Assembly: GCF_011398925.1 (NCBI RefSeq)
Contig: NZ_AP022842.1
Span: forward strand, 2,096,001 to 2,160,000
Length of the DNA stretch: 64,000 nucleotides
Origin: Bacillus sp. KH172YL63
GTDB lineage: Bacteria; Bacillota; Bacilli; Bacillales; Bacillaceae_B
Direction of reading: 5' to 3'
Part shown: positions 34,403-43,007 of the stretch, piece after piece
Numbering within the stretch: position 1 is the first letter of the stretch
Layout: every line of letters starts with the position of its first letter
Made by a program: the position numbers and the translations under genes
Notes under the pieces: model-generated
Told to the model about the DNA's origin: nothing
The model's database searches: none
Seen by the model: the letters and a program-made list of their open reading frames with translations, nothing else

Positions 34403-34825
34403 TTGAAAAAGTTTATGGTGTTAGCATTATTGATATGTGGGGCTATTACTTTAGTTGGCTGCCAATCCACAAAAGAACGAATGACATTATTAGATACAAT
34501 AACTGAAGTTTCAATTTCAAAATCTGAAGGATATGGTGGGTTAAATGAAAACTATTCCCTAACGATTAATAAAGAAGAAACCATATTAGGTTTTGAAGAA
34601 GTTCTGAAAAATACCAAAGGATTAAACCAAGAAATGGATGTGACTAAGGAAAAACCTGACTATGACATGTTGCTTAGTTATGCAAATGGGGAAACTCAAG
34701 GATTACATCTCCTACTCGGAAATCCGGGAGAAGAAAGTGTAATAATGTTTATCGGTCAGGAAAAAAATAGGTTTATTGTTTCTGCTAAAGATATAAACGA
34801 ATTAAGAAAGTTATTAGGTATTTAA
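34403..34825 (+). CDS. Hypothetical lipoprotein
   Basis: 140 residues; signal MKKFMVLALLICGAITLVGC with lipobox Cys20. The mature part looks like a small alpha/beta domain (SLTINKEETILGFEEVLKN, then NGETQGLHLLLGNPGEES). Starts at TTG 34403 after GAGGGGG, with its own promoter and terminator, so monocistronic. Not recognised. Confidence 0.75.
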   Translation: MKKFMVLALLICGAITLVGCQSTKERMTLLDTITEVSISKSEGYGGLNENYSLTINKEETILGFEEVLKNTKGLNQEMDVTKEKPDYDMLLSYANGETQGLHLLLGNPGEESVIMFIGQEKNRFIVSAKDINELRKLLGI

Positions 34826-34855
34826 TAAGACTTCATTCAACGGGGGGTTAACGGA

Positions 34856-34900
34856 ATAAAAAATACAGTCATTCCTACATAGGAATGGCTGTTTTTTATA
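34856..34900 (+). terminator. Terminator of the lipoprotein gene
   Basis: ACAGTCATTCC pairs with GGAATGGCTGT around a short loop, A-run before and T-run after. Confidence 0.85.
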
Positions 34901-34961
34901 CCTCGCGTAAAAGGATGGTCAAAAAAGCAATAATCTATGCGAATAGAGCCATTTCAAAAGA

Positions 34962-34996
34962 AGCTGATCCGATTGTGGATTAGCTTCTCTTTTTAT
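34962..34996. terminator. Terminator beside the anti-sigma gene
   Basis: GAAGCTGATCC pairs with GGATTAGCTTC (one G-U), T-rich on both strands. Minus-strand use would end the ECF sigma/anti-sigma operon. Confidence 0.75.
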
Positions 34997-35686
34997 TCAG
35001 TGACTGCTTATAAATTCCTCATATCCCATTAAAAATTCAGATCCTACAAGCTGAGCGGTGTCTTCAATCTTATTCACGAGCCCCAGCATCCGAATGCCAT
35101 TATATTGCTTCCCGTCTACTTCATAGTGAAATCCAATGTCTTTCTCCGTGAATGTGTTTAAGTGTTCTCCCCTTTTCCCAAGGACCTTTTTTACTTGAGG
35201 AGATTGTTTATGGGGGTATAACTTTACGTCCAGGATATATTCCTGATCCCGTTCCAGTCGATCTGTTGTGTATTGAAAAGTTCCCTCTTTATCCGTTTTG
35301 AAGGTGTCATGTGAGATGAGCGTCTTTCCATTCCGTTTTACATGCTCAACCACCAGAACCGTCCCCTCGGGCAGATTACTCGTGCCTTTGATGACAATTT
35401 GGTTAGGAAAATTGTACACTTTTCCTGAAAGATTAAACATTTGTGTTGGTCCGGCACCACTCTGTCCTGAACCAGCTGTCGTGTGCTGATTGATTGCATA
35501 ATACCCAATGAGTGGCGTCATGATGAAGAAAATCAGAAGCAATGCAACATTGTAACGTGCAGATTGAAAGAGTCTGGTTTTCCATTTTGACCGGTGTGCT
35601 TTGCGCCACACTGTCTGAAACTCTACCGATGATTTCTCATGTGCATCAATATGATCAAATAATACGTTCAGGTCATCCTTTTTCAT
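34997..35686 (-). CDS. Putative anti-sigma factor (membrane)
   Basis: About 229 residues. Cytoplasmic N-terminus of ~45 residues (DDLNVLFDHIDAHEKSSVEF), one membrane helix (YNVALLLIFFIMTPLIGYYA) and an extracytoplasmic domain of ~150 residues (FPNQIVIKGTSNLPEGTVLV). The ATG (35686) lies inside the sigma gene, overlapping it by 14 bases, the usual arrangement for an ECF sigma and its membrane anti-sigma. The outer domain would sense an envelope signal. Role inferred from position and topology. Confidence 0.8.
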   Translation of the reverse strand: MKKDDLNVLFDHIDAHEKSSVEFQTVWRKAHRSKWKTRLFQSARYNVALLLIFFIMTPLIGYYAINQHTTAGSGQSGAGPTQMFNLSGKVYNFPNQIVIKGTSNLPEGTVLVVEHVKRNGKTLISHDTFKTDKEGTFQYTTDRLERDQEYILDVKLYPHKQSPQVKKVLGKRGEHLNTFTEKDIGFHYEVDGKQYNGIRMLGLVNKIEDTAQLVGSEFLMGYEEFISSH

Positions 35687-36215
35687 ATAATCCCGCCTCG
35701 GAAAAATCAATTTTCTTCTTTAATTCAAGCTTCCTTAATTGCTTCAGTGCCGTGTGTAGCCGAGATTTCGCTGTCCCAACCGGAATCCCGAGAACATGAG
35801 CACACTCCTTTAAGGTCAGCTCCGAGTAAAAATGGAGAATGATGATCTCTTTACTCTTCCAGGAAAGGGAGTTGACCACTTCCCACAGTTCATGCACTTC
35901 TGTTTCCTTCTGAAAAACCTCTTCAACTGAATCGATATGATTCGGCGACAGATCATCAGAAAAGAATGATAAACATTTCAAGATTTTCTGTTTTTTCATG
36001 ACAGTCTTGGCAACATTCATGGTGATCGTATAAATCCAAGGCTTGATCGGCCTCGCCGGGTCGTATGTATCGTAGTTACTCAAGATTTTAATGAAGGTTT
36101 CTTGCGTGATATCATCCGCCAGACTTCTCGACCTGGTCAGCAAGAGGGCAGTTCTGTACACATAGTCTCTATATTCGTTGAAGATGGCGGCGGCTTTGGT
36201 TTCGTTGATGAACAC
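35673..36215 (-). CDS. ECF sigma factor
   Basis: 180 residues with sigma region 2 (YRDYVYRTALLLTRSRSLAD, then DITQETFIKILSNYDTYD) and region 4 (LSWKSKEIIILHFYSELTLK, then LGIPVGTAKSRLHTAL). Directs RNA polymerase to extracytoplasmic stress genes. Start is GTG 36215 with AAGGAGTGA nine bases upstream. First gene of a pair with the membrane anti-sigma. No clear AAC/CGT autoregulatory promoter was found upstream. Confidence 0.9.
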   Translation of the reverse strand: MFINETKAAAIFNEYRDYVYRTALLLTRSRSLADDITQETFIKILSNYDTYDPARPIKPWIYTITMNVAKTVMKKQKILKCLSFFSDDLSPNHIDSVEEVFQKETEVHELWEVVNSLSWKSKEIIILHFYSELTLKECAHVLGIPVGTAKSRLHTALKQLRKLELKKKIDFSEAGLYEKG

Positions 36216-36556
36216 TAATGATTGTCACTCCTTTTTATTAGAAAGTAATAGATAGTGAGAATGAAAGTCCCATCAGCCTGGACCATTCATTTGATAAAGA
36301 GTCTTCTAAACTAATTTCATGCACGTTACAACCACTAAAAATATTAATATTAATCAATCTACCCCCTTCACATTCTTTAAAAGTATTACTATGAAAATTG
36401 AAAAAGGGTTCGGTGATTTTGTAATTATTTACAAAATAAAAAGAACATCGATGATTAATGTTCTTTCCGTAATTACTTCTTTCGTGTTTTAAGTAATTCA
36501 TTTCATTAGAATTCTGAACATAGTAGTATGGTGCAAAGATTTGATTGTTAGACTGT
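36216..36556. other. AT-rich intergenic stretch without a supported gene
   Basis: A 131-codon minus-strand frame crosses this stretch and overlaps the next gene, but it lacks a ribosome binding site and its composition (Asn, Ile, Phe, Tyr) is what AT-rich DNA gives by chance. It could be the remnant of a gene; nothing else seen. Confidence 0.45.
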
Positions 36557-36907
36557 TTACCGTGAAGAATCCTGATTCGTATACCTACGGCCCATAGTGG
36601 AAGGATAGAATTTAATATTATACATACTCCCAAGTTCCTTCTTCAATAATTCATATAATTCTACACCATACCTATTATGCTCATCTTCCATCTGAACACC
36701 ATTTGGTTTTATTTGATCTAAGTCCCAATCGATCCAGTTCCCGTAAGAAGATGCCCACGTGTTAATTTTTTCTTTCAGCTCTGAAGACAATGGTATTTCA
36801 TCAATATCTAAATTCCATCCACAAAGACTACACCAGAAAGGGTCTGTATCTACGTCGCCTTCTAATTTTATGTCGATTGTTTGTGATGTATTGCAGGCAC
36901 AGTACAT
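36557..36907 (-). CDS. Hypothetical zinc-ribbon-like protein
   Basis: 116 residues. Two Cys pairs near the N-terminus (MYCACN and FWCSLCGWNLDIDEIPLS) suggest a zinc ribbon; then INTWASSYGNWIDWDLDQIK and a C-terminal KFYPSTMGRR. I have seen similar short proteins in Bacillus but they have no assigned function. AAAGGAG stands before the ATG. Stand-alone gene in an AT-rich accessory region. Confidence 0.7.
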   Translation of the reverse strand: MYCACNTSQTIDIKLEGDVDTDPFWCSLCGWNLDIDEIPLSSELKEKINTWASSYGNWIDWDLDQIKPNGVQMEDEHNRYGVELYELLKKELGSMYNIKFYPSTMGRRYTNQDSSR

Positions 36908-36944
36908 GTGATTGCTCCTTTAATATAAATATGTATAACAATTT

Positions 36945-38009
36945 TTATGTTAATTTAATCCCAAACTCCCCAATCAAATCCTTCAACGCAGGCCTCTCAT
37001 TCCCATCCCTTCCCACGACCGATGTGGCGGTGATGAGAGAGTTAAGTACAGCTTCCTCTGTCGCTTCGCCGATCGCCCGGAATGCAAGGTCTATGTCTTC
37101 CTCGTGGATCATTGGAAGAGTGAGGCACTGGGACGTTCTTTCATGGGGAATTTTGGTGGCTGTCGAGAATCCGATCACCACTTCCCCGCTTCCGGTGGTG
37201 ATGGTGGAGCCGGTTCTTGATAATCCGGTCACAGAACGTTTGATGATACGGTTGAGTTGTCTTTCTGATAGAGGCAGATCTGTAGCTGCGATGACGATGA
37301 TCGAACCCTTGTCCTGTTCTTCGTGCTTTTGGAGAATGGCTTTTTTGAGGTCTTCTCCGACGTGTTTCCCGTTCACTGTGAGGTCACTGAGAATGCCGAA
37401 ATTGGTTAGCACGAGCACACCCATCGTATAAGTACCGTGCTCAAATTCCATCAGCCTGGACGCGGTGCCGATTCCCCCTTTCAGTGAATAACAAAGCATG
37501 CCGGTTCCGGCACCGACCGTTCCTTCTTCTACTGTTTTGCCCGTTGTCTCCAATGCATGATGCACATCTTCTACCGTCACAAATCCGGCCCGGATATCAT
37601 TTAAGAACATATCATTGCATTCACATACGACTGGATTGAATGTACCCGTCGTTCTCCCGATTTCAGGATTTCTATTCAGCATATATTGAATCAATGCATC
37701 TGCCGCCGTTCCGATGCCAAATGTATTGGTGAGCACGATCGGGGATTCAAGGGTGCCCAGTTCATTGATCTGCATCAGTCCCATCGTTTTTCCGAATCCG
37801 TTGATTACATGACTTGAGGCAATTAACTTTTCTCTGAATAGGTTTCCCTGGTGGGGAAGGATGGCGGTGACGCCGGTTTGTTTGTCCCCGTCGCTCAGTG
37901 TGACCTGACCGACCGTGACCCCTTCCACATCGCTGATTGAATTGGTCACACCCGTTCGTAATTTCCCAATCTCCACCCCATAATCCCTGATCCGTACAGA
38001 CGATGCCAT
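36945..38009 (-). CDS. P1 family peptidase (DmpA-like aminopeptidase)
   Basis: 354 residues of the DmpA/L-aminopeptidase D-Ala-esterase family. These Ntn-type enzymes are made as a precursor that cuts itself before a Ser or Thr nucleophile. Recognisable are SISDVEGVTVGQVTL, TNTFGIGTAADAL, VVCECNDMFLND and GSIIVIAATDLPLSERQ; the Gly-Ser before IIVIAATD fits the known self-cleavage site. Acts on N-terminal residues of peptides or amides. AAGGAGG precedes the ATG. Monocistronic by appearance. Confidence 0.9.
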   Translation of the reverse strand: MASSVRIRDYGVEIGKLRTGVTNSISDVEGVTVGQVTLSDGDKQTGVTAILPHQGNLFREKLIASSHVINGFGKTMGLMQINELGTLESPIVLTNTFGIGTAADALIQYMLNRNPEIGRTTGTFNPVVCECNDMFLNDIRAGFVTVEDVHHALETTGKTVEEGTVGAGTGMLCYSLKGGIGTASRLMEFEHGTYTMGVLVLTNFGILSDLTVNGKHVGEDLKKAILQKHEEQDKGSIIVIAATDLPLSERQLNRIIKRSVTGLSRTGSTITTGSGEVVIGFSTATKIPHERTSQCLTLPMIHEEDIDLAFRAIGEATEEAVLNSLITATSVVGRDGNERPALKDLIGEFGIKLT

Positions 38010-38074
38010 ATATGTTCCTCCTTAATGGATGTAAAATTATACCTTCATTGTACTAAAGATGAATAGGTTCTCAA

Positions 38075-38122
38075 AGATAAAAAAAAGCCTGCTCCCTTCT
38101 TGATTGAAGGAAGCAGTCTGTA
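38075..38122 (-). terminator. Terminator of the glycerophosphodiesterase gene
   Basis: Minus strand: AGACTGCTTCCTTC pairs (two mismatches) with GAAGGGAGCAGGCT, followed by TTTTTTT. Confidence 0.8.
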
Positions 38123-38147
38123 TGATAGCTATCATGCTAGTTAAGAA

Positions 38148-38981
38148 TTATTTTTTCCTAGGATCCACATAATCAGGATAATCGGTGATGATGGCGTCAA
38201 CATCCATCTCATACAGGAAATCCACTGCTTCCTGACTGCGTGCAGTCCAGGATGCCATTTGCATATCAAGGGAATGAACGTTTTCGACAACCTCTTCGGT
38301 GACGATGCCGTAACTTGGGTTGTACCACTCTGCATAAGCAGAAATTTCCTCCAACGCTTCAGGTGTTGTCGTTGCCGGGTCCCACGCCAGAACACCGACA
38401 GGTACTTTCGGAAGCAGCTCGTCCATTTTTTTCATTGATTCAAAATCAAATGACTGCAGCATGATTTTATCGTTTTGAGGGGTGTCCAGGTGATGATCCT
38501 TCAATGCCTCAGCCACCTGTTCCTCAATGCCCGGATATAGTGTAGGAGACTTTAATTCTATGACAATCCCAATCTTACCACGATAACGGTCCAGTACTTC
38601 TTCGAATGTGGGCAGACGCTCTCCGGCGAACGCTTCCCCTTTCCAGCTTCCAGCATCCAGACTTTCAAGCTCCTCAAGGGTCAGGTCGGCTACTTTTCCA
38701 CTCCCGTCAGTTGTACGGTCCACTGTCGTGTCATGGATGACGATCAATTCTCCGTCCTTGCTTCTTTGCACATCAAGTTCAATATAATCAGCTTTCATTT
38801 TCACTGCCAGATCAAAGCTTGCCAGCGTATTTTCAGGCGCATAACCTGAAGCCCCGCGGTGGGCCACATTCTCTACCTGCTTTTCGTCCCCAATTGTCCG
38901 CTCCTCTGCAGAAACCTGGCTCAATGGACTGATCAATAAACTTAATGCCAACCCTGTTCCCAACACGACTTTCCTTTTCAC
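38148..38981 (-). CDS. Secreted glycerophosphodiester phosphodiesterase
   Basis: 277 residues. Signal peptide ending near VSA (residue 25), then a GDPD TIM barrel: AHRGASGYAPENTLASF with the catalytic HR and metal-binding EN, YIELDVQRSKDGELIVIHD with metal ligands and the second His, and TDYPDYV at the end. Hydrolyses glycerophosphodiesters to glycerol 3-phosphate outside the cell; relatives act on lipid head groups or teichoic acid. GTG 38981 follows AGGAG at nine bases, better than the ATG three codons earlier. Terminator follows. Confidence 0.9.
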   Translation of the reverse strand: MKRKVVLGTGLALSLLISPLSQVSAEERTIGDEKQVENVAHRGASGYAPENTLASFDLAVKMKADYIELDVQRSKDGELIVIHDTTVDRTTDGSGKVADLTLEELESLDAGSWKGEAFAGERLPTFEEVLDRYRGKIGIVIELKSPTLYPGIEEQVAEALKDHHLDTPQNDKIMLQSFDFESMKKMDELLPKVPVGVLAWDPATTTPEALEEISAYAEWYNPSYGIVTEEVVENVHSLDMQMASWTARSQEAVDFLYEMDVDAIITDYPDYVDPRKK

Positions 38982-39202
38982 ATTCACCATCTCCTATCCC
39001 AAATATGTATTCGACTACATGATAGGATAGGGATGTTGAGGTAGTGTTGTGTTTCTCCGTGGTCTTGATGAAGAATACGTTAACAAAATTCGACCTTTTT
39101 CACTAAAGATTTTTACAATCAACATAAGAGGTAGGCATTTGCTAGTCTTATATACTCACCCTGATTCTGCCGGGTTCATTTCTTCGACATCATTCGCACC
39201 CA

Positions 39203-39667
39203 TTATTTAAATGATTCCGCTACACCAATCATCGTCTCCTTGGTCACTTCCGTGTCTAAACCGACCGTCTGATAGTTTAGCAAATATGTATACTCTCCGT
39301 CTTCCCAGACTACCTCAAGTCCGGCTGCATCGTGGTCAGAGAAAAAGCCTTGATCTCCGCTGATTTCAACCTCTTCCTCTTTCATATCTTCCCCAAACGT
39401 GACTTCTCCGGTATGCACCCTCAGATTGAAAATCTCTCCGTTCTCCCCAGTGAACATGATTTCATGAATAACCGATTCATGGGGAGGCCGCTGAATCTCA
39501 TATTTCTCCACTTTCATTGGAAATTGAGTAGGTAATTTTGGGTTGATGCCTTCTTTCTTGAGTTCCTTAGACAGATCGGCATGATCGAATTTGATAGTGT
39601 GAGGTGAATTGGTGCATGCGGTTGTGGTAAGGCAGATTATGATGAATAACAGGATCCATTTCTTCAT
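39203..39667 (-). CDS. Lipoprotein with DUF4367-like domain
   Basis: 154 residues; lipobox Cys near 18 (LTTTACTN). The C-terminal part EYTYLLNYQTVGLDTEVTKE followed by MIGVAESFK resembles the end of the anti-sigma protein at 50319 (EMEYTPGHSGETLTKDDMIQ then MAESFSH), so both probably carry a DUF4367-type domain. AGGAGG lies seven bases before ATG 39667. Together with the next lipoprotein it forms a minus-strand pair, both with the same AGGAGGACTCTC leader. Function unknown. Confidence 0.78.
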   Translation of the reverse strand: MKKWILLFIIICLTTTACTNSPHTIKFDHADLSKELKKEGINPKLPTQFPMKVEKYEIQRPPHESVIHEIMFTGENGEIFNLRVHTGEVTFGEDMKEEEVEISGDQGFFSDHDAAGLEVVWEDGEYTYLLNYQTVGLDTEVTKETMIGVAESFK

Positions 39668-39699
39668 TGAGAGTCCTCCTTTTAAGCTGTATTCAATCA

Positions 39700-40128
39700 T
39701 CATTCAAAATCTATTTTTGCTGCTGGCTCAGTTCCCTTCACTTCATGCAAGATGTCTAAAATCCCTCTAACAGCCCCATCCTCCAATTCATATGTAGAGC
39801 TGTTATTCGGAATCAGTTCCTGAACATATCCCTCTCCTTCTTCCGTGACCCATAAATGATACTCGCTGTCGGAATCGTCTTCCATGATCAACGTATAGGT
39901 CAGCATCGGAGGGGTTTTGATGATTTTCGAGTCATCGAGTTTTTTGGCAGATTTGGTGAGGTTGACGAATTGATCAATTGAGTTTTCATCTTTGAAGAAT
40001 GCTGTTTCGCTTTGCATTTTCTCACCGGACCAGACTTTTACCTTTACTTCCTGGACATGCTCTTGAGGTGAACATGCAACAATGAAAAGCAGGGAAATCA
40101 AAGATACTAATTTTCGTAGTTTTTTCAT
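39700..40128 (-). CDS. Hypothetical lipoprotein
   Basis: 142 residues; signal LVSLISLLFIVAC with lipobox Cys19. Mature region: VQEVKVKVWSGEKMQSETAF and YTLIMEDDSDSEYHLWV, a small mixed domain not recognised. ATG 40128 has AGGAGG upstream; the longer frame to 40158 begins inside the GACGCA array and is rejected. First gene of the lipoprotein pair. Confidence 0.72.
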   Translation of the reverse strand: MKKLRKLVSLISLLFIVACSPQEHVQEVKVKVWSGEKMQSETAFFKDENSIDQFVNLTKSAKKLDDSKIIKTPPMLTYTLIMEDDSDSEYHLWVTEEGEGYVQELIPNNSSTYELEDGAVRGILDILHEVKGTEPAAKIDFE

Positions 40129-40150
40129 AGAGAGTCCTCCTCTATTGGTT

Positions 40151-40220
40151 TGACGCATAAAATTAAAAAGTGACGCATAACTGAGATTTCAGACGCATAA
40201 ATCCTGAAAGTGACGCAAAA
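40151..40220. repeat. Phased array 1: GACGCA word every 20 bp, four units
   Basis: GACGCA occurs at 40152, 40172, 40192 and 40212, exactly 20 bases apart; three units extend to GACGCATAA. The 11 or so bases between the words differ. It lies between the GNAT gene end and the lipoprotein start. No gene or known element explains it. Confidence 0.85.
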
Positions 40221-40251
40221 ACCAATGAATCACCTTTTTCAGAAAGCTCTC

Positions 40252-40800
40252 TCACACTCTCTCTATCTCTAAAAACTCACTTCTCAGCATACTCATCCTC
40301 AATCGGTCGACATATTCACCGTTTCGCAGCCTGTCTTGTCTTAAAATCCCTTCTTCTATGTAGCCGATCCGCTTGTAGGACTTGATGGCTTTTTCATTAT
40401 CCACTTCGACCCTGAGCCAGATTTTGTTCAGGTCGAGTTCGCTGAATCCCCAGTGCAGCATGTGGTGCATGGCGGCGATTCCGTATCCTTTTCCCCAATA
40501 GCGTTTATCGCCGATTGCGACACCTAATTCTGCGTGTTTGTTTAAGGGGTCGATGTTTTTCAGGTCGATCCAGCCGATGTGGGTACCTGTTTCGGTGAGG
40601 ATGGCTTTTTGTTCGTAGCCATTGGTTTTGTTGATACTCATGGAGATCCAGGCTTCGGTTTCTTCCCTCGTGAATGGGGGATATTTTTCAGGCATGTTCA
40701 GATGTTTGGTCACTTCCCGGTCAAGGCACCATTGATAACGGTCTTCGGTGTCTGTAAGGGCCAGTTCCCTTAGTTGCACGATTGGCCATTGCGTATTCAT
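40252..40800 (-). CDS. RimJ/RimL-type GNAT acetyltransferase
   Basis: 182 residues. Typical RimJ/RimL fold: VQLRELALTDTEDRYQWCLD, acetyl-CoA loop DKRYWGKGYGIAAMHHML and the C-terminal LDLNKIWLRVEVDNEKAIKS with KRIGYIEEGILRQ. Likely acetylates an N-terminal or side-chain amine of a protein or metabolite. ATG 40800 follows GGAGATGA at four to five bases. The DUF817 gene ends 14 bases upstream, so co-transcription is likely. Confidence 0.88.
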   Translation of the reverse strand: MNTQWPIVQLRELALTDTEDRYQWCLDREVTKHLNMPEKYPPFTREETEAWISMSINKTNGYEQKAILTETGTHIGWIDLKNIDPLNKHAELGVAIGDKRYWGKGYGIAAMHHMLHWGFSELDLNKIWLRVEVDNEKAIKSYKRIGYIEEGILRQDRLRNGEYVDRLRMSMLRSEFLEIERV

Positions 40801-40814
40801 TGTTTCATCTCCAT

Positions 40815-41621
40815 TTATGATTTGATAGGTGTTTCCTTGTACTTTCCCTGGTCTGAAAATGAACCGCTTGCCTTCACCCGCTTCAGTGAAGCTACAATGA
40901 GGAAGCTGACGATCACGAGGAGCAGCCATGAACTCACTTTACCGAGGTGCACGAGGCTCCAGGCATCGGCTTGATTCGGGTATTCCCATGCGCCGAAGAA
41001 CGTCGCGATATTTTCGGCAACCCAAATGAAGAAGCCGATCAGCACGAAGGAAAGTGCGAGTGGCATCCGGTAGCTTGTTCCTCCGACTTCGTAAGTCACC
41101 CATGTCCTCCAGAAAACGACGATTACCAGAAGCGATAACCACCAGCGCAGGTCAATCCAATAATGGTGTGTGAAAAAGTTCAAGTAGATGGCTGTGGCAA
41201 GGGGAATGACTGCCCAAGGGGATGGCCAGTGAATCAGTTCTACCCGCAGCCTTCTCCACGCCTGACACAGATAGCTCGCGACACTTGCGTACATGAAGCC
41301 GCTATAGAGGGGAACACCGAATATTTTTGAATATCCTGCTTCCGGATAAGACCAGGAACCCATTTGAACCTTAAACAGCTCCAGTGCAAGGCCGATCAAA
41401 TGAAACACTGTGATCACTTTCAGCTCGTCCTTTGTTTCGAGACCGGAGCGGAGCATCATCCACTGCATTCCGATGCAGTTCAACAGAATCCAGTCGTAGC
41501 GCGGAAGGATCGGAAGCGGGATGATTTGTGTGATGGCAAGCGTTGAAAATATGACGACGGGAAAAAGACAGGACAGTGCCTGCTGCCAGCCGAAACGTAT
41601 GAGTTGTGTGAATGCTGTCAT
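40815..41621 (-). CDS. DUF817 (YoaT-like) membrane protein
   Basis: 268 residues with eight or so membrane helices. Conserved stretches GSWSYPEAGYSKIFGVPLYS and FFTHHYWIDLRWWL match DUF817, represented by Bacillus YoaT. Function unknown. GGGGGA precedes the ATG; the RimJ-like gene begins 15 bases after the stop. Confidence 0.87.
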   Translation of the reverse strand: MTAFTQLIRFGWQQALSCLFPVVIFSTLAITQIIPLPILPRYDWILLNCIGMQWMMLRSGLETKDELKVITVFHLIGLALELFKVQMGSWSYPEAGYSKIFGVPLYSGFMYASVASYLCQAWRRLRVELIHWPSPWAVIPLATAIYLNFFTHHYWIDLRWWLSLLVIVVFWRTWVTYEVGGTSYRMPLALSFVLIGFFIWVAENIATFFGAWEYPNQADAWSLVHLGKVSSWLLLVIVSFLIVASLKRVKASGSFSDQGKYKETPIKS

Positions 41622-41703
41622 GAGCTGTCCCCCAGGATTCTTTATTGTTAGTATGATTATAGTATATATTTATTGAATTACAACAAATATATGTTCTTCC
41701 TCA

Positions 41704-41736
41704 CTAAAAAAGAGCATTTCAAGAATGCTCTTTGAA
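41704..41736 (-). terminator. Terminator of the small gene at 41745
   Basis: AAAGAGCATT pairs with AATGCTCTTT around a five-base loop; minus strand continues TTTTTT. Confidence 0.88.
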
Positions 41737-41744
41737 TAACCACA

Positions 41745-41933
41745 TCATGATCCCGGTCTTTTTTCTTCAAGCAGTTCAATAATCCGGTCCAGTTTTTTGT
41801 TCATTTCTTCTGATGCGTGGTGATTCATCTGGCTTACTTTACTGCCAATCACAAGTCTCCTGATGAACAGGGTAAATGATACAACGCTCAATGCAAGCAA
41901 AGAAAAAACAACGATTAAAAATACGATATCCAT
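41745..41933 (-). CDS. Small single-helix membrane protein
   Basis: 62 residues: one N-terminal helix (IVFLIVVFSLLALSVVSFTL) then a charged coiled-coil-like tail (NKKLDRIIELLEEKR). ATG 41933 has GGTGA five bases upstream. Layout is like the plus-strand small protein at 59184 (helix, then MKLDNKRKEE). Not recognised. Confidence 0.65.
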   Translation of the reverse strand: MDIVFLIVVFSLLALSVVSFTLFIRRLVIGSKVSQMNHHASEEMNKKLDRIIELLEEKRPGS

Positions 41934-41968
41934 TCGACTCACCAGCTTCTGTATGATTTATGTCTTGT

Positions 41969-42340
41969 TTAATCCCTCACCCGGTACACATTGTTTCCAA
42001 CCAGGATATACTGATCAGGGTCAATCCCCTTTATAGATTGAATACGAGTACCCGTTGGTGCCATGGTGGCTTCATGATCACGAAGCTCGTAGGCGGGATT
42101 CTCTTCTTCCTCACTGCCGACAACTGTAAAAGATACAACGGACAGCTCCTCATGCGGAATGCGGTAATCCCCCTGCCGGGACTTTTCTTCATCAAGCGAA
42201 TAGGTATTTCCATTCCACCGCACAACATCAGCCCATTCCACGATTACATGCACCTCCGGAGACAAGGTCGTGCACCCCTGGAGAAACAGAAAGAAAAGAC
42301 AGAAGCAGAACAGCTTCATTTCCCTGGTTCGCATGCACAT
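41969..42340 (-). CDS. Hypothetical lipoprotein
   Basis: 123 residues. Basic start then LFCFCLFFLFLQGC with lipobox Cys23. Mature part includes VVRWNGNTYSLDEEKS and DQYILVGNNVYRVRD. Start is taken at ATG 42340, just after the stop of the preceding gene, with CAGGA nine to ten bases upstream; ATG 42320 would give a shorter signal. Not recognised. Confidence 0.68.
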   Translation of the reverse strand: MCMRTREMKLFCFCLFFLFLQGCTTLSPEVHVIVEWADVVRWNGNTYSLDEEKSRQGDYRIPHEELSVVSFTVVGSEEEENPAYELRDHEATMAPTGTRIQSIKGIDPDQYILVGNNVYRVRD

Positions 42341-42342
42341 GT

Positions 42343-42555
42343 CTATTCGTCCTGCAAAGCAGCCCGTTCATTCACACGTTTTTGGGCCCTCCACGTCTGG
42401 ATCATGCCCGGAACCCCTGCCATCATACTGACAATCAAACTCCACATGATGTACCGCCAATCCCCTGTGATGACGGCCACCACGATAAACAAACCAAGCT
42501 GTCCGACCAGCGCAAACCACGAAGCAATCCAGGCAAGTTGTAAATTTTCTCTCAT
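42343..42555 (-). CDS. Small two-helix membrane protein
   Basis: 70 residues with two membrane helices (FALVGQLGLFIVVAVITG and IMWSLIVSMMAGVPGMI) and a basic tail. AGGGGG precedes the ATG. Two bases separate its stop from the lipoprotein ATG, so the two form a unit. Not recognised. Confidence 0.68.
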   Translation of the reverse strand: MRENLQLAWIASWFALVGQLGLFIVVAVITGDWRYIMWSLIVSMMAGVPGMIQTWRAQKRVNERAALQDE

Positions 42556-42566
42556 CTTCTTTCCCC

Positions 42567-42983
42567 CTAATATAGCCAGCTATAAGTAGTTAAAATACTG
42601 ATCATTAAAATGATATGATATCCGGTTTCTACGATTGTAAAAGTGGATTCACGTTTGTCATTGAGCCACTTTCTCTCCATATATGCTCTCCATCCTTGTT
42701 GGATGACGAAAAATAGGGCTACGATGATATAAGGTCTGAAGAAAAAGGATTCGAAATCACTCATAATGGCCACGATCAACCCAACCAGTAATGTCACTAC
42801 AGCGACAGATCTGATGAATTTATCCCCTTTTTCATGCTGGGCGTTGATGTACTCGCTTGAAAAGGATTTTCTCTTCTTCACCCTAAACCATCTGGATGCC
42901 CCCCGGTGAAATAGATGCACGAGGCATAAGTAAACAATGATGATGAGGAGAATGTGAATGATGGGGTTGAATGGGAGATCCAT
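42567..42983 (-). CDS. DUF4181-like membrane protein
   Basis: 138 residues with four membrane helices; RVKKRKSFSSEYINAQHEKG in the first cytoplasmic loop is a DUF4181-like feature. Paralogous to the next gene upstream (43008). AAGGAGGTGA precedes the ATG. Function unknown; such genes often occur in tandem in Bacillus. Confidence 0.72.
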   Translation of the reverse strand: MDLPFNPIIHILLIIIVYLCLVHLFHRGASRWFRVKKRKSFSSEYINAQHEKGDKFIRSVAVVTLLVGLIVAIMSDFESFFFRPYIIVALFFVIQQGWRAYMERKWLNDKRESTFTIVETGYHIILMISILTTYSWLY

Positions 42984-43007
42984 GTAGTCACCTCCTTGGT
43001 GTCGATT

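Noticed and set aside
36238..36633. Minus-strand ORF of 131 codons
   Set aside because: No ribosome binding site; overlaps the zinc-ribbon-like gene by 77 bases; composition expected of AT-rich DNA.
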